Positions 1-9,500 of a stretch of 64,000 nucleotides of DNA are shown in pieces. A program made the translations under genes and the position numbers. The DNA is taken from assembly GCA_963738185.1 (NCBI GenBank), contig CAVTVA010000003.1, forward strand, positions 1,736,001 to 1,800,000, read 5' to 3'. Source of the DNA: AP-15 sp963738185. GTDB lineage: Bacteria; Pseudomonadota; Alphaproteobacteria; ATCC43930; CGMCC-115725. How positions within the stretch are numbered: the stretch's first letter is position 1; each line of letters begins with the position of its first letter. Below the pieces are notes generated by a model. The model was not told the origin of the DNA and made no database searches. It was given only the letters and a program-made list of their open reading frames with translations.

Positions 1-2
1 GT

Positions 3-128
3 GATAGCGAATACGCGTGGGCCAGGCAAGCGCAGGCCGTCAATTTGACGGCGCCCCATCCTGCTGGGGGTCTGATCGGCGCGGGTCAGACCGGCGACGC
101 CGTTGCGGCGGGTGGCTGTACCCGATAG
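3..128 (+). CDS. 3' end of an unidentified gene (partial)
   Basis: An open frame enters the window at base 3 and reads 41 codons to a TAG at 126-128. The composition (Ala, Gly and Gln rich, ending in Gly-Gly-Cys-Thr-Arg) and G/C-ending codons fit coding sequence. No domain can be recognised from so short a tail. The next gene on the same strand starts about 30 bases after the stop, so the two could be in one operon. It may be a chance open frame; only the sequence to the left of the window would settle this. Confidence 0.35.
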   Translation, partial: DSEYAWARQAQAVNLTAPHPAGGLIGAGQTGDAVAAGGCTR

Positions 129-158
129 GGTCGCGGCATCGCGATGGTGGAGCGGGTC

Positions 159-515
159 ATGCGGGGGTGGAGTTTGCTGCTGGCGGCAGCCTTGCTCTCG
201 GCCGGCTCGGGATGGGCGACGGTGCAGGCCGCGAGTTCGGGCAACCGCACCAATGACCGTCTGTTGTCGCTGCCCCCGGCCCGACAGGCGCAAGTCCTCG
301 CCAGCAGCTTTCGCAAGGGGTGCATCGGGGTTTCCGCCTTCCCGATGGGCGTCACCACCAGCGGCCGGGCCAAGGGCAACGCCTATTGGAGCGTGCGCTG
401 CAAGAACGGCAAGAGCTACGTCGTGCAGATCGCGCCCGACGCCAAGGGCACCGCGGTGGTCGCCGATTGCCGGGTGCTGAAGGGCACCGGCCGGGAGTGC
501 TTCAAGCGGTTTTGA
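159..515 (+). CDS. Small exported hypothetical protein
   Basis: This encodes 118 residues of unknown function. The ATG at 159 is preferred over the ATG at 144 because a GGAG ribosome site lies just upstream of it (in tggagcgggtc) and none precedes 144. The N-terminus is a typical Sec signal peptide: Met-Arg, a hydrophobic Leu/Ala stretch, then a likely cut after an Ala-X-Ala near residue 24. The mature part has three Cys (in KGCIGV, VRCKNG and DCRVL) plus one near the end (RECFKRF). It is basic, so it is probably a small periplasmic protein with disulfides. I recognise no family. Confidence that it is a real gene is fair because of the signal peptide and coding bias. Confidence 0.6.
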   Translation: MRGWSLLLAAALLSAGSGWATVQAASSGNRTNDRLLSLPPARQAQVLASSFRKGCIGVSAFPMGVTTSGRAKGNAYWSVRCKNGKSYVVQIAPDAKGTAVVADCRVLKGTGRECFKRF

Positions 516-533
516 GCCGGGCCGCTCGGGCCC

Positions 534-728
534 TCACCAATTCAGCGACTGGCGGCAGACCGAATACCAAAGCCCGAGATTGGCGTCGCGCCAATGCGGG
601 TCGTTGCAGTTCTTTTGCACCATCGCCGCCGATTCGGTCGCACCCGCGGGCGGCGAGGGCGAGGAGCCCGAGCAGCCCGCCAAGCCCACCGCCAGCACCA
701 GCATCAACAGACCTGATTTCACCGGCAC
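534..728 (-). CDS. Small putative lipoprotein
   Basis: This encodes 64 residues starting at a GTG (728). A GGGAGGAGA ribosome site lies immediately upstream. The N-terminus is a lipoprotein signal: Val-Lys-Ser, then a short hydrophobic stretch, then the lipobox LAGC at about residues 17-20. The Cys would be lipidated and the mature part would be only about 45 residues. That mature part has a Ser/Pro-rich linker and a tail with two further Cys (NCNDPHW and SVCRQ) and several Trp. It resembles the small outer-membrane lipoproteins common in Alphaproteobacteria, but no named family is recognised. It converges with the exported protein gene at 159-515. Confidence 0.55.
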   Translation of the reverse strand: MPVKSGLLMLVLAVGLAGCSGSSPSPPAGATESAAMVQKNCNDPHWRDANLGLWYSVCRQSLNW

Positions 729-1086
729 TCTCCTCCCACCGAAACCAGATCGAGACCAGTGGTCCGATCGAAACGCTTGGTTTCCAGGCGTTTCGTGAAC
801 AGGCCAATAAGTTGGTGGTACAATTCAGCCAACAGATGGGAGCCATCCGTTGGCATCGCACCACTAGGGGCCGCGGTTATCGCCCGCCGCCCGCAACCGG
901 ACGGCAAACTGTTTGCCGGCAACTGCGGCGATTGCAAGGCGGGCCTGCGGCCGGCTCGGGGCGGCAGCAGGGCGAAGCCGCACCTCGATCCTCTGCCGCA
1001 CCCTGTGCGGCCGCCGCAAGGCGATGTAATGTCGCCGTCTGCCCCACCGTTCTTCGGGGCGGCGCTGCGAGGTGGAGTCGAGCCCG
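729..1086. other. Intergenic stretch upstream of metC
   Basis: These 358 bases separate the minus-strand lipoprotein gene from the plus-strand metC. Short open frames here lack coding bias in any one frame. I looked for the conserved core of the SAM-II riboswitch that often precedes methionine genes in Alphaproteobacteria and did not see it. The stretch probably holds divergent promoters, but I see no clear consensus. Confidence 0.4.
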
Positions 1087-2319
1087 ATGAAGAGCACCAA
1101 CCGTCCGCGCCATTACCGCAAGGACACCTTGCTGACCCATCTCGGCCGCCATCCCGAGGCGCATCATGGTGCGGTCAACCCGCCCGTCTATCACGCCTCG
1201 ACGATCCTCTCGGCCAATATGGCCGAATGGGAGGAAAAACGCGATCCCGCCAAGCGCTTTGACGTGGTCCGCTATGGGCTTCTCGGCACGCCGACGACAT
1301 TTGCGCTCGAGGAGGCGGTGGCGGCGATCGAGGGCGGCTATCGGGCGATGCTGATGTCCTCGGGGCTGGCCGCGATCACCGCACCCTTGGAGGCCTGCCT
1401 CAAATGCGGCGACCATTTGCTGATGGTCGATTCGTGCTACGGCCCGGCGCGGACCTTCTGCGAAAAGGTGCTGACCCGGTACGGGGTCGCCACCACCTAT
1501 TACGACCCGCTGATCGGCGAGGGCATTGCCCGGCTGATGCGCCCGAACACCCGGGTCGTCTACGTCGAATCGCCTGGCTCCTTGACCTTCGAGGTGCAGG
1601 ATGTGCCGGCGATCGCCGACGCCGCCCACGCCGCCGGCGCCAAGGTCCTGATGGACAACACCTGGGCCTCGCCGTGGCTGTTCCCGTCCTTTGCCCGCGG
1701 CGTCGATGTGTCGATCCACGCCGCGACCAAATACATCGTTGGCCATTCCGACGTGATGCTCGGCGCGGTGATCACGAATGAGGAGATGTATCTGCCGGTG
1801 CGCTCGATGGCCGCCAATCTGGGGCACTGCGCCGCGCCCGACGACGCTTATTACGCGCTGCGCGGCCTGCGCACCCTGAGCGTGCGGCTCGAACGGCACC
1901 AGAAGAACGCGCTCAAAGTGGCGCGCTGGCTGCAGACCCGGCCCGAGGTGGCGCGCGTGCTCTACCCGGCGCTGCCCGATGATCCGGGCCACAAATTGTG
2001 GAAGCGCGATTTTCTCGGCGCCAGCGGGCTCTTTGGCGTGGTCCTGAAGCCGGCGGCGAAGGCGGCGGTCTATGCGCTGATCGATGCGCTCGACCTGTTC
2101 GGCATCGGCTCCAGCTGGGGCGGGTTCGAAAGCCTGATCCTGCCGACCGAGCCCTCCGGCGGCCGCACCGCCACCCGCTGGTCCGCCGAGGGCCCGACCC
2201 TGCGCCTTCATATCGGCCTCGAAGACCCGCAGGACCTGATCGAAGATCTCGAACGCGGCTTCCACGCCCTGCGCGCCGCCGCCGCCGCGGCGGGGGCAAA
2301 AACTGCCGCCGTCATCTAG
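1087..2319 (+). CDS. metC: Cystathionine beta-lyase
   Basis: The 410-residue protein is a fold-type I PLP enzyme of the Cys/Met metabolism family. It would cleave cystathionine to homocysteine, pyruvate and ammonia in methionine synthesis, in the cytoplasm. The Schiff-base Lys lies in SIHAATKYIVGHSD near residue 215. The N-terminal VNPPVYHASTIL and the SSGLAAITAPL segment that holds the PLP phosphate are also present. The phrase GSSWGGFESL near residue 345 and the conserved Arg in LRLHIGLED fit cystathionine beta-lyases rather than gamma-synthases. Length matches the family (about 390-410). ATG 1087 is chosen over GTG 1072 because AGGTGGAG sits 8-12 bases upstream of it. The stop codon overlaps the stop of a decayed gene on the other strand. 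Confidence 0.92.
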   Translation: MKSTNRPRHYRKDTLLTHLGRHPEAHHGAVNPPVYHASTILSANMAEWEEKRDPAKRFDVVRYGLLGTPTTFALEEAVAAIEGGYRAMLMSSGLAAITAPLEACLKCGDHLLMVDSCYGPARTFCEKVLTRYGVATTYYDPLIGEGIARLMRPNTRVVYVESPGSLTFEVQDVPAIADAAHAAGAKVLMDNTWASPWLFPSFARGVDVSIHAATKYIVGHSDVMLGAVITNEEMYLPVRSMAANLGHCAAPDDAYYALRGLRTLSVRLERHQKNALKVARWLQTRPEVARVLYPALPDDPGHKLWKRDFLGASGLFGVVLKPAAKAAVYALIDALDLFGIGSSWGGFESLILPTEPSGGRTATRWSAEGPTLRLHIGLEDPQDLIEDLERGFHALRAAAAAAGAKTAAVI

Positions 2320-2462
2320 CGGAGCGGCCGCAGCTCGCCCAGGATTGTCGGCAACAGCTCCGACACAGTCGGATGGATGTGCATCGCCCGCTGTAGGACC
2401 GTGTCGGGAGCCTTGGCATAGATCAGGTCGAGCACCGAGTGGATCGCCTCGTCACCGCCGCA
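2316..2462 (-). pseudogene. C-terminal remnant of a pyridine nucleotide-disulfide oxidoreductase
   Basis: Read on the minus strand from about 2462, this stretch gives GGDEAIHSVLDLIYAKAPD followed by MHIHPTVSELLPTILGELRPL and a stop at 2318-2316. This is the end of the dimerisation domain of FAD/NAD(P) disulfide oxidoreductases (mercuric reductase-like and dihydrolipoamide dehydrogenase-like proteins), including the His-x-His-Pro-Thr active-site tail. There is no N-terminal FAD or NAD domain upstream: beyond 2462 the frame loses similarity and the DNA becomes AT-richer. About 49 of an expected 450-480 residues survive, so this is a truncated, non-functional remnant. Its stop overlaps that of metC. 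Confidence 0.7.
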
Positions 2463-2623
2463 TCCGCGCTGCATCACAAGCATGCAATGTTCTTGCTGGA
2501 TTACGTTCGATGTTCTTTCTCCTGCGATCCGTAAATTCCTGTAGACTGTTAGGGAGATTTTAACGGCCTGTAGACGATTCTACTCCGCAAACTCCGGTAG
2601 CACGGATAACCTGGGAGAAGATT

Positions 2624-3032
2624 TTGCGGCAGTATCGTGTGGCAGTTCTGTTGATCGTTTTGTCGGTCGTTATGAGCTTTGCCGCCCATGCGCAGGACGA
2701 TTCCGAGAGCCGGCGAGACGCGATCCTCAAATTGCCCTGGGGAACGAGTGCGACCCACAGGCTTTCCGCCTCGCATTCTACCTTATCTGTCCCAAATGAC
2801 CATAGGCGGCGATCTAGATCTCATGCTCCGCGCGTTCAGCTTCGACCCAGGGTCACAGTATAGAGATTTCGCTCCGGGCGATAAAGTGGCAGCATACTCA
2901 ATAGCGCGGTTAGTAGCCACTCTGGTGGGAGTAAAATTTGTCAAGGCAGCAGCAGCTGGTGGGTTGTTAATCCTGCTCAAGAAATTTGTCGTGATAGCTG
3001 TCGTGACGGTGGGCGCGGGATTCGCAAATTAA
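2624..3032 (+). pseudogene. DUF2167 membrane protein, internally deleted and frameshifted
   Basis: Two frames carry the two ends of one gene. From a TTG at 2624 the first frame gives a signal peptide (VAVLLIVLSVVMSFAAHAQ) and then LKLPWG...LSASHSTLSVPND, like the start of DUF2167 proteins. From about 2800 a different frame gives AFSFDPGSQYRDFAPGDKVAAY, then a hydrophobic LLILLKKFVVIAVVTVGAGF segment. That is the conserved tail and C-terminal anchor of the same family. About 200 internal residues are missing and the reading frame changes at the join, so the product is broken. The region is AT-richer than its surroundings. Assignment to DUF2167 is from memory of the family motif. Confidence 0.6.
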
Positions 3033-3142
3033 GAGGCGTATTTAAGCGAAAGAAAATTCCTGCGCCCATGACGAGAGGAGACAGCGGCTAACCAACGCTC
3101 AGACTCAGTCGGAAAACTCATCGTGGTTTTCCTTTATTGTCT

Positions 3143-3160
3143 TCCCGGCGCAGGCCGGGA
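3143..3160. repeat. Short extragenic palindrome
   Basis: A perfect 7-bp inverted repeat (TCCCGGC / GCCGGGA) with a 4-base loop lies in the 254-base gap between the DUF2167 remnant and the monooxygenase gene. It has no run of T after it on either strand, so it looks more like a repetitive extragenic palindrome than an intrinsic terminator. The rest of 3033-3286 shows nothing recognisable. Confidence 0.4.
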
Positions 3161-3286
3161 CCCATTTCAGCCATGGGCACCGGCCCCCTGTTCGCCGCCA
3201 GGGGCAGGCTTCGCCGGTGTGACGAGGTTTTGAGCGTCATCATTAATCCGCCTTCGTCTGCCGAATCATGTGAATGATTCTGCGCA

Positions 3287-4426
3287 CTATGCCGGCGCAA
3301 ACAAATCCGATGCTGCGCCAGGTTGCGGTGTCGCGGGCGCGGCAGGGGTCGCGAAGATGGCATCCTGCTGCAAGATCGGCAGCACCTTGTCGGCGAAGAG
3401 GCGCATGTTTTTTTCGGCGGCGGCGTGGGGGATGCCGCCGAACGAGAATTCGGTCACCAGATGATCGGTCCCGGTCACCCGCTGCAACTCGGCAATCTGC
3501 TGAAGGCAGTCCTCGGGTGTGCCGACGATCTGGATTTTGACGTAGAATTCGGTGGCGCGGACCCGCTCCTGCTCGTCCTGCAGCCGGGCATAGGTCTTGG
3601 CCATCTTGCCGTAGGTCTCGTAGCCTTTGACCGTGGCGAGGTGCCCGTCGGAGAAATGGTAGTGGCTGTCGATCGACTCCCATTTCTTGCCGAGCCATTG
3701 CATCGCCCGAGCTTGCGCCTCCTCGCGGCTCTCGGCGCAGGAGACGTTGGTCAGGATGATCGGCGGCGGCGGGTTGTGGCCGACGCTCAATGCGATCTCG
3801 CGATAGGCGACGATGTTCTCGGCCGCTTTCGGCCATTCGTTCTGCATCACGACGAGGATACCAAAGCCAAGCTTGGCCATGATCTCGGCCAATTCCGGGC
3901 TGACCGAGGAGGCATAGAAGCGCTCCTCGGGATGTGAGATCGGGCGCGGCCGGATCGATGTGCGCGGGATCTGGTAGAACTCGCCCTGCCACTCGAATTC
4001 GGGCTCGCTGAGCGCCTTCCGGATCAGCTGTGCGGCTTCGGCAAAGCGCGGCCGGGCCTCGCCCATCGGAACCCGGAAGCCGGCATATTCGATGCTCGCC
4101 GCGCCGCGGCCAAAGCCGAACAGGCAGCGCCCGCCCGAGAGGATGTCGAGCAGCGCGATCTCCTCGGCGACGCGGATCGGGTCATGCCACGGCAGGACGA
4201 TAACCGAGGTGCCAAAGGTGATCCGCTTGGTGCGCCCGGCGAAATAGGCGAGCAGCTGCAGCGGGGCCGGCGACATCGCGTAGCCGGTGAAATGATGCTC
4301 GAGCGCGAACAAGCGAGTCGAAGCCAAGGGCTCGGCCAGGTCGCCCATCGCCAGATGGTCGCAGACGACCGCCACATCGGGACGGCCTGGTTCCGACAGC
4401 ATGTTGAGCGCGATGCCGACTTTCAT
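3287..4426 (-). CDS. Luciferase-like (LLM) flavin-dependent monooxygenase
   Basis: The 379-residue protein belongs to the bacterial luciferase-like monooxygenase family, TIM-barrel enzymes that use reduced FMN or F420 and oxygen. Typical segments are FALEHHFTGYAMSP near the start, TKRITFGTSVIVLPWHDPIRVAEEIALLD (strand and helix around the flavin) and SGGRCLFGFGRG. The tail holds TGTDHLVTEFSFGGIP as in other LLM hydrolase/oxygenase members. Substrate cannot be read from sequence. ATG 4426 is chosen over the longer frame from 4456 because GGAGGAGAG precedes it. The next gene downstream of its promoter, at 4579-5754, runs in the same direction, separated by palindromic repeats. The C-terminal 25 residues are Ala/Pro rich and probably disordered. 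Confidence 0.82.
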   Translation of the reverse strand: MKVGIALNMLSEPGRPDVAVVCDHLAMGDLAEPLASTRLFALEHHFTGYAMSPAPLQLLAYFAGRTKRITFGTSVIVLPWHDPIRVAEEIALLDILSGGRCLFGFGRGAASIEYAGFRVPMGEARPRFAEAAQLIRKALSEPEFEWQGEFYQIPRTSIRPRPISHPEERFYASSVSPELAEIMAKLGFGILVVMQNEWPKAAENIVAYREIALSVGHNPPPPIILTNVSCAESREEAQARAMQWLGKKWESIDSHYHFSDGHLATVKGYETYGKMAKTYARLQDEQERVRATEFYVKIQIVGTPEDCLQQIAELQRVTGTDHLVTEFSFGGIPHAAAEKNMRLFADKVLPILQQDAIFATPAAPATPQPGAASDLFAPA

Positions 4427-4473
4427 AATGGCTCTCCTCCAACTACAATTCGCCACGGGGCACAGAGAAAAGT

Positions 4474-4566
4474 ACGTCGCCCCGCGAAAGGGGGGCCCAG
4501 AATGATCGGCCTAACGCTTGCAATCCTGGCCCCCCGCTGTCGCGCGCTTTCGCGGGAATGACGGGA
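4474..4566. repeat. Palindromic extragenic repeat pair (REP-like)
   Basis: The gap between the two minus-strand genes holds two facing copies of a palindromic unit built on cccgcgaaag / ctttcgcggg, the first degenerate (acgtcgccccgcgaaagggg) and the second ending cgctttcgcgggaatgacgg. The same core occurs at 41071-41187. This fits a dispersed extragenic palindrome family and could act as an attenuator or mRNA stabiliser between the two genes. Confidence 0.55.
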
Positions 4567-4578
4567 GAGATAGGCCGC

Positions 4579-5754
4579 TCAGGCCCCGCCCCATAATTCC
4601 TTGGAGGCGAGCCGCGCGCCCTCGGCCAACGCAGAAAGCTTCTCCCACACGACGCTCGGATGAACCTCGCACGAGGTCGAGAAGCTGGCAAAGCCGCAAT
4701 CGGCGCCGGCAATCACATTCTCGCGGCCGACCACACCGGCAAACCGGCCGATGCGCTGCGCCACCGCCTCCGGATGCTCGACGAGGTTGGAGGCGTGGGT
4801 GATGACGCCGGGGATCAGCACCTTGCCCGCGGGCAGTTTGGCCATCTCCCACACCCGCCATTCATGCTCGTGGCGCGGGTTGCCGGCTTCGAACGAATAG
4901 GCGCCGGCATTGACGCCGAGCATGATGTCAACGATGTGCTGCAATTCGATGTCGTGGACCCTCGGACCCATATTGATGCTGTAGCAGGTGTGATAGCGCA
5001 CCCGGTCCTCGGGAATGCCGGCGAGCGCATGGTTTAGCAGCTCGACGCTGGCGGCGGCCCATTTGCGGCATTGCGCCAAGTCGATCTCCGGATGCATCGC
5101 CCAATGGCTGGCGAGCTGCGGGTCGTCGATCTGCAAGACGAGGCCGGCATCGACGATCGCCCGGTACTCCTCATGCAGGGCCTCGGCCAATGCCACCCGG
5201 AATTCCTCGTCGGTCCGGTAATGTTCGTTGCTGTTCCAATTGGCGAGATTGGTCGGCGACACCGCCGGCATAAACGCTTCCTCGCAGGAGATTTGCCCGA
5301 GAGCGGCTTTCAGGTTGTCGATGTCGCGCTGCAACGCGGCGTGGCCGCGATAGGAGACCGGGCCGGTGCACACCCACTGGGTCGGCGGCGCGCGGCCGGC
5401 TGTTCCCGGCATTTGCGCGGCCCATTCATAATATTCCGGGAAGGCCAGGTATTCGCGCGATTGGCTCCAATTGCCGGCGCGGCTGGTGTTTTTGCGCGGC
5501 TCGATGCCGGCGAGGCGTTCGTTGACATAGGGGATAAACCCGAACCGCCCCATCTCGCCGTCGGCGACGATGTCGATGCCGCTGTGGGCCTGCTTCTCGA
5601 CCACTTCGGCAACCGCGCCGGCAACCCGCTGCGCATAGGCGGCGTCGTCGAAGGCCGCACCCTGCTCCTTCGCCTCTATCATCGCCAACAGGTCCGGCGG
5701 CCGGGGCAGGCTGCCGACATGGGTGGTCAGGATCCGATCGACGCTCCGCTTCAT
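4579..5754 (-). CDS. MetE-like cobalamin-independent methionine synthase family protein
   Basis: The 391-residue protein corresponds to the C-terminal catalytic barrel of cobalamin-independent methionine synthase. MetE itself is about 750 residues, so the N-terminal half is absent. Family signs are the start LTTHVGSLPRP and ADGEMGRFGF. The zinc-site residues are also visible: His-x-Cys in RYHTCYSINMG, Glu in YSFEAGNPRHEHEW, and Cys in AGADCGFASF. Such short MetE homologues are seen as methyltransferases or as catabolic enzymes with similar folds, and the substrate here is unknown. ATG 5754 is preferred over 5769 because of the GGGAGGGCGGC just before it. It lies upstream of, and in the same direction as, the luciferase-like monooxygenase. 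Confidence 0.8.
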   Translation of the reverse strand: MKRSVDRILTTHVGSLPRPPDLLAMIEAKEQGAAFDDAAYAQRVAGAVAEVVEKQAHSGIDIVADGEMGRFGFIPYVNERLAGIEPRKNTSRAGNWSQSREYLAFPEYYEWAAQMPGTAGRAPPTQWVCTGPVSYRGHAALQRDIDNLKAALGQISCEEAFMPAVSPTNLANWNSNEHYRTDEEFRVALAEALHEEYRAIVDAGLVLQIDDPQLASHWAMHPEIDLAQCRKWAAASVELLNHALAGIPEDRVRYHTCYSINMGPRVHDIELQHIVDIMLGVNAGAYSFEAGNPRHEHEWRVWEMAKLPAGKVLIPGVITHASNLVEHPEAVAQRIGRFAGVVGRENVIAGADCGFASFSTSCEVHPSVVWEKLSALAEGARLASKELWGGA

Positions 5755-5875
5755 GCCGCCCTCCCACACGATCCGCCTGATCAGAGGCCCCCAAAGCCTA
5801 CCCTCCTAGCCCTTTGCTGGGAAGACGGCGCGCCGGCGCGAGCATCGGCGCCCGACCCGCGTAACCAGAAAGAGG

Positions 5876-6271
5876 TCAGCCGTCGCCGTTCGAGCCTTCA
5901 AAGCCGATCAGCACGTAATCGGTGATCCACACCGTCTGGGTTCCGACTGTGTACGGCCAGCGATAGGCGATGCGGACCGCTTTGGCGATGCGGTGCGGCT
6001 GCTGCTTGAACTCCCAATGCGGGTGCTGCTTGTCCTCCTCGATCCAAACGCCAGTCATATCCGGCGCGGCGGCGGGGGGCGCCGGAGCGGGATTTGGACT
6101 GGGGTTGGGGTACGCCGCTGAGCCTTGGTGGGTGATAGCAGGGGCTGCATTAGCGCCCGCTAAAGACCAGTTCGCGGCGACAAATACGTGCGGGTCCATC
6201 AACTCCTGTGCCCCGTTGGTATACGGGTTCAACATGCATATCAATGCGCCGAGATCTTGGTCTGTCGACAT
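5876..6271 (-). CDS. Hypothetical protein with Pro-rich linker
   Basis: This encodes 131 residues of unknown function. ATG 6271 has GGAGAG about 9 bases upstream; a longer frame from 6304 has no good site. The N-terminal 60 residues look folded (LGALICMLNPYTNGAQELMDP). A Pro/Ala/Asn linker follows (PNPSPNPAPAPPAAAP) and then a C-terminal half rich in aromatic residues and His (EEDKQHPHWEFKQQPH). There is no signal peptide. A perfect CRP-type operator lies about 240 bases upstream at 6510-6525, so it could be a cAMP-controlled gene. I recognise no family. Confidence 0.5.
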   Translation of the reverse strand: MSTDQDLGALICMLNPYTNGAQELMDPHVFVAANWSLAGANAAPAITHQGSAAYPNPSPNPAPAPPAAAPDMTGVWIEEDKQHPHWEFKQQPHRIAKAVRIAYRWPYTVGTQTVWITDYVLIGFEGSNGDG

Positions 6272-6509
6272 TTGCTTGCTCTCCATGGGAACATAAGGAA
6301 ACAAACCGTGGCGAACCGGAGTTTTGTCCTGTTTTTAAGCTACGCATCCTTTGCCGGGATGACGCAAAGAACCACACAAACGGCCCGACGAATTCGTGAT
6401 CGCGACATTGGCAACGAATGCATGCGGCGCCTTGCTGCGGCCTGGGTCACCGAATTTGCTCAGCGACCAGACGGGCAGCTATAGCCTATGACTTTCGCGC
6501 CGTCGCGAA

Positions 6510-6525
6510 TGTGACGTATCTCACA
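6510..6525. promoter_or_regulatory. Perfect CRP-type operator, TGTGA-N6-TCACA
   Basis: The sequence aaTGTGAcgtatcTCACAtt is a palindrome with 7-bp perfect arms and the exact spacing of the E. coli CRP consensus. It overlaps the stop codon of the class III cyclase gene and lies about 240 bases upstream of the hypothetical gene at 5876-6271 in that gene's direction. A matching site lies at 9899-9914, and a Crp-type regulator is encoded at 10361-11056. Confidence 0.7.
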
Positions 6526-9500
6526 TTGCGCCGGCAGGCGGGCGGATCGGGGCGCCGCGGCCGAGCGCGCCAAGCGCAGCTTTAACCCGGCTGGGTTCGT
6601 CAAGCGTGCCCAGCGCCAGAAAGATCGCGTAAGCCTGATCAAGGAGCCGCTTCGCTTCGCCAATGTCCCCCAGAGCCTGTCGTGAAGCCGCACGCGTGAC
6701 CATTGCCTTGGCGAGATCGTTTCGCGCGCCGATGTGCTCGAAAATTCGCATCGCGGCCTCGGCGTAGTCCTCGGCGGCGGCAGGTAGCGCCGGAGAAAGG
6801 CATTCGGCCATCAACCAGCATGCCCGGCCCTCATACTGGAGATAGCCTGTTGCCCGAGCCGTCGCGAGCAGCTGCTCAACCAACGGGCGAGCGCTGGCAG
6901 GATCGCCGCGCTGAAGGTATCCCTCAGCAAGCCGTGCTGCGGCCAGAACCTGGGTCCAGCGCATGTGGGAACTCTCGAACCAGGCAAGCGCCTCGCTGAG
7001 TTCCGCGATCCCGTCATCAGCCCGCCCTGCTTTGATTTTACCGTAGCCGCGCACCACCCTGGCCCACGCGGCGTCGCGGGGAATGGGGTTGAGCGCCAGT
7101 GCTTGATCGCAGCATTCTATTCCACGTTCGAAATCGCCTCGGACTATGTGTGCTGTCCCCATCCGGGACCAGCCGGCTGCCTTGAGCCGCAAGTCATTGA
7201 GCGCGATGCCGTGCTCGAGGCCGCGCCGGCAATATTCGAGGCTTCTATCCCATTCGCCGAGGTAATTCGCAGCTGCGGTCAGATGCCACAGCGTGCGGCC
7301 CGCCCACCAGCGATCGCCTCGGGATTCGAAGCTCGCAAGGGCGCGTTCGCCGGCTTCGACGGCGTCACGCAGCCTGCCCGCGACCATGTAAACCTGGGCC
7401 AGACAGGATTCGGCAAACGCGTTGATCTCGTCGAGACCGGAAGCAGACGCGATCTTCGCCGCCTCACGGCAATGTTGGATCGCCGCATCCGGCCGGCCTC
7501 CTGAGGTGCTGCGCAAGAATCCGGTCCAATAATGCCAGGCAGCCCGGCGCGGCGGGTCACCGGTGGCCTCGACAATGCTGCGAATGCTGTCGAGTGCCTG
7601 GATCTGCTCGCTGTATTGCCCGAGCGCGTATTTGACCTCGGCCTGCTTGAGGACGGCGTCGATGCGGCGCAGCCGGTTGGACCTGGTGTCGGGCAGTGCC
7701 TCGAGGCGGCTGAGCGCGTCGGTGAAATAGCCGAGCGCCTCGCTGTTGGCCCAGCGGCGCTGCGCTTTCTCGGCGGCGGCGATCGCGTAATCAACCGCTT
7801 TTTCGGCGTCGTCGCTGCGCCCGAAATGCAATGCCAGCAGCTCCGCCACCTCGTCGCCGCGGCCGGCATAAAGGGTTTCGAGCGCCGCGCCGATCGCGGC
7901 ATGGCTGGCGCGCAGCTGCCGCCCCAATAGGCTGCCATACGCGGCCTCCTGGGTCAGCGCGTGGCGGAAGACATAGCTGGCCCCCTCGGGTGCCGCCCGC
8001 TCGGACAGGAAGTCGAGACGGCACAGCTCGTGCAATAGGGCGTCGAGCCCGTTGCGCTGCGGCCAGATCGCGCGCAGCAGCCGCAGCGAGAATTCGCGGC
8101 CGATCACGGCGGCGGCCTGCAACAGCCGCTTGGCCTCGTCCGGCAGGCGATCGATGCGCGCCATCACCACGTCATGGATCGTGGCCGGCACGCTCAGCTC
8201 CGCGCGGCGGCTCTTGGCCTCCCCCGCGTGCAGCGCCAGCTGCTCGAGAAACAGCGGGTTGCCGTCGGCCTTGGCGACGATCTCCTTGGTCACCGGCTCA
8301 GCCAAGTCATCGTCGCGCAGCACCGAATGGACGATTTGGAGGCTGTCGCCGGGGGTCAGCGGCTGGAGCGCTATCTGCCCCGCGTAGGATTTGTCGATCC
8401 ATGGCGGGCGGTATTCCGGGCGATGGGTGGCGAGGATCAAGATCCCGGCGCCGGGAAGGCTCTCCGCCAAATAGCCCACCAACTCGTTGGACAGCGTATC
8501 AATCCAGTGCAGATCCTCGAGCACCAGCACCAGCGGGCGGCGCTGGCTGCCCTTGACCGCAAGCTGGCGGAAGATCTCGAACGTCCTTTCCTTGACCGCT
8601 TCGGGGCGCGACAGCAGCGAGGGCTCCTCGATCGCCTCGATCCCCAGGGCGTGGAGCAGGAAGGGCCGTTCCTCGGCGGGGTCCATTCCCACTTGCTGCA
8701 ACCCGGCGCTCAGCTTTGCGCCAATCTCCTCGGGAGCATCGGTCTCGACGATCCCGCAATTGCTGCGCAACAGATCAAGGGCGAGGTGGTAGGGGATCGT
8801 TGCGCCATAGGACGCGCACCGGCCTTCGACCCAGGTGACGCGGCCGGGGGGGAACCCGCGGCGAACCTCGTCGATGATCCGGGATTTGCCGATGCCGGGC
8901 TCGCCGACAATGCCGACGGCGCGGCCCTGCCCCCTCTCGGCCTCTTGGAGATAACGCCGCAAGATCGCGGCCTCGCCGATGCGGTCGACAAAGCTCGTCG
9001 TCTGCTCCGGCATCGCCCCGTCGCGCGCGGCGCGCCAACGCGAAACTCCGATCAGGCGATAGGCCGGGATCGGTTCGGCTTTGCCTTTGATGGCGAGCGG
9101 CCCGACCGGATCGACGCGAGCATAGCTCTGCGCCGACAAACGCGTTGTCTCGCTGAGCAGGATGGCGCCGGGCTCGGCCGCCTGCTGCAGACGGGCGGCG
9201 ACGTTTGCCGTGTCGCCGATCACCGTCTCCATCGCGAAATTGCCGCTGACCGGGCCATAGACGACCGGGCCGGTATGGATGCCGATACGCACCGGCAGGT
9301 CGAGCCGGCCGTTCTCGGCCGAGGCATCACCTTCGCCGCCGAGCGCCTGACGGATGCCGAGGGCCGCCAGCAGCCCTCGCCGCACGTGGTCTTCCTGGGT
9401 CTGCGGCGCGCCGAACACCGCCATAAAGCCGTCGCCGGTGAATTGCGGCACGCTCCCTTCATAGCGCCGCACCTCGGCGATCGAGAGATCGAGAAACCGG

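Noticed and set aside
729..1086. SAM-II riboswitch upstream of metC
   Set aside because: No stretch resembling the conserved pseudoknot core was found.
877..2265. 462-codon open frame on the minus strand
   Set aside because: It is antisense to metC. Long antisense frames are expected where third positions are nearly all G or C, and its translation has no domain.
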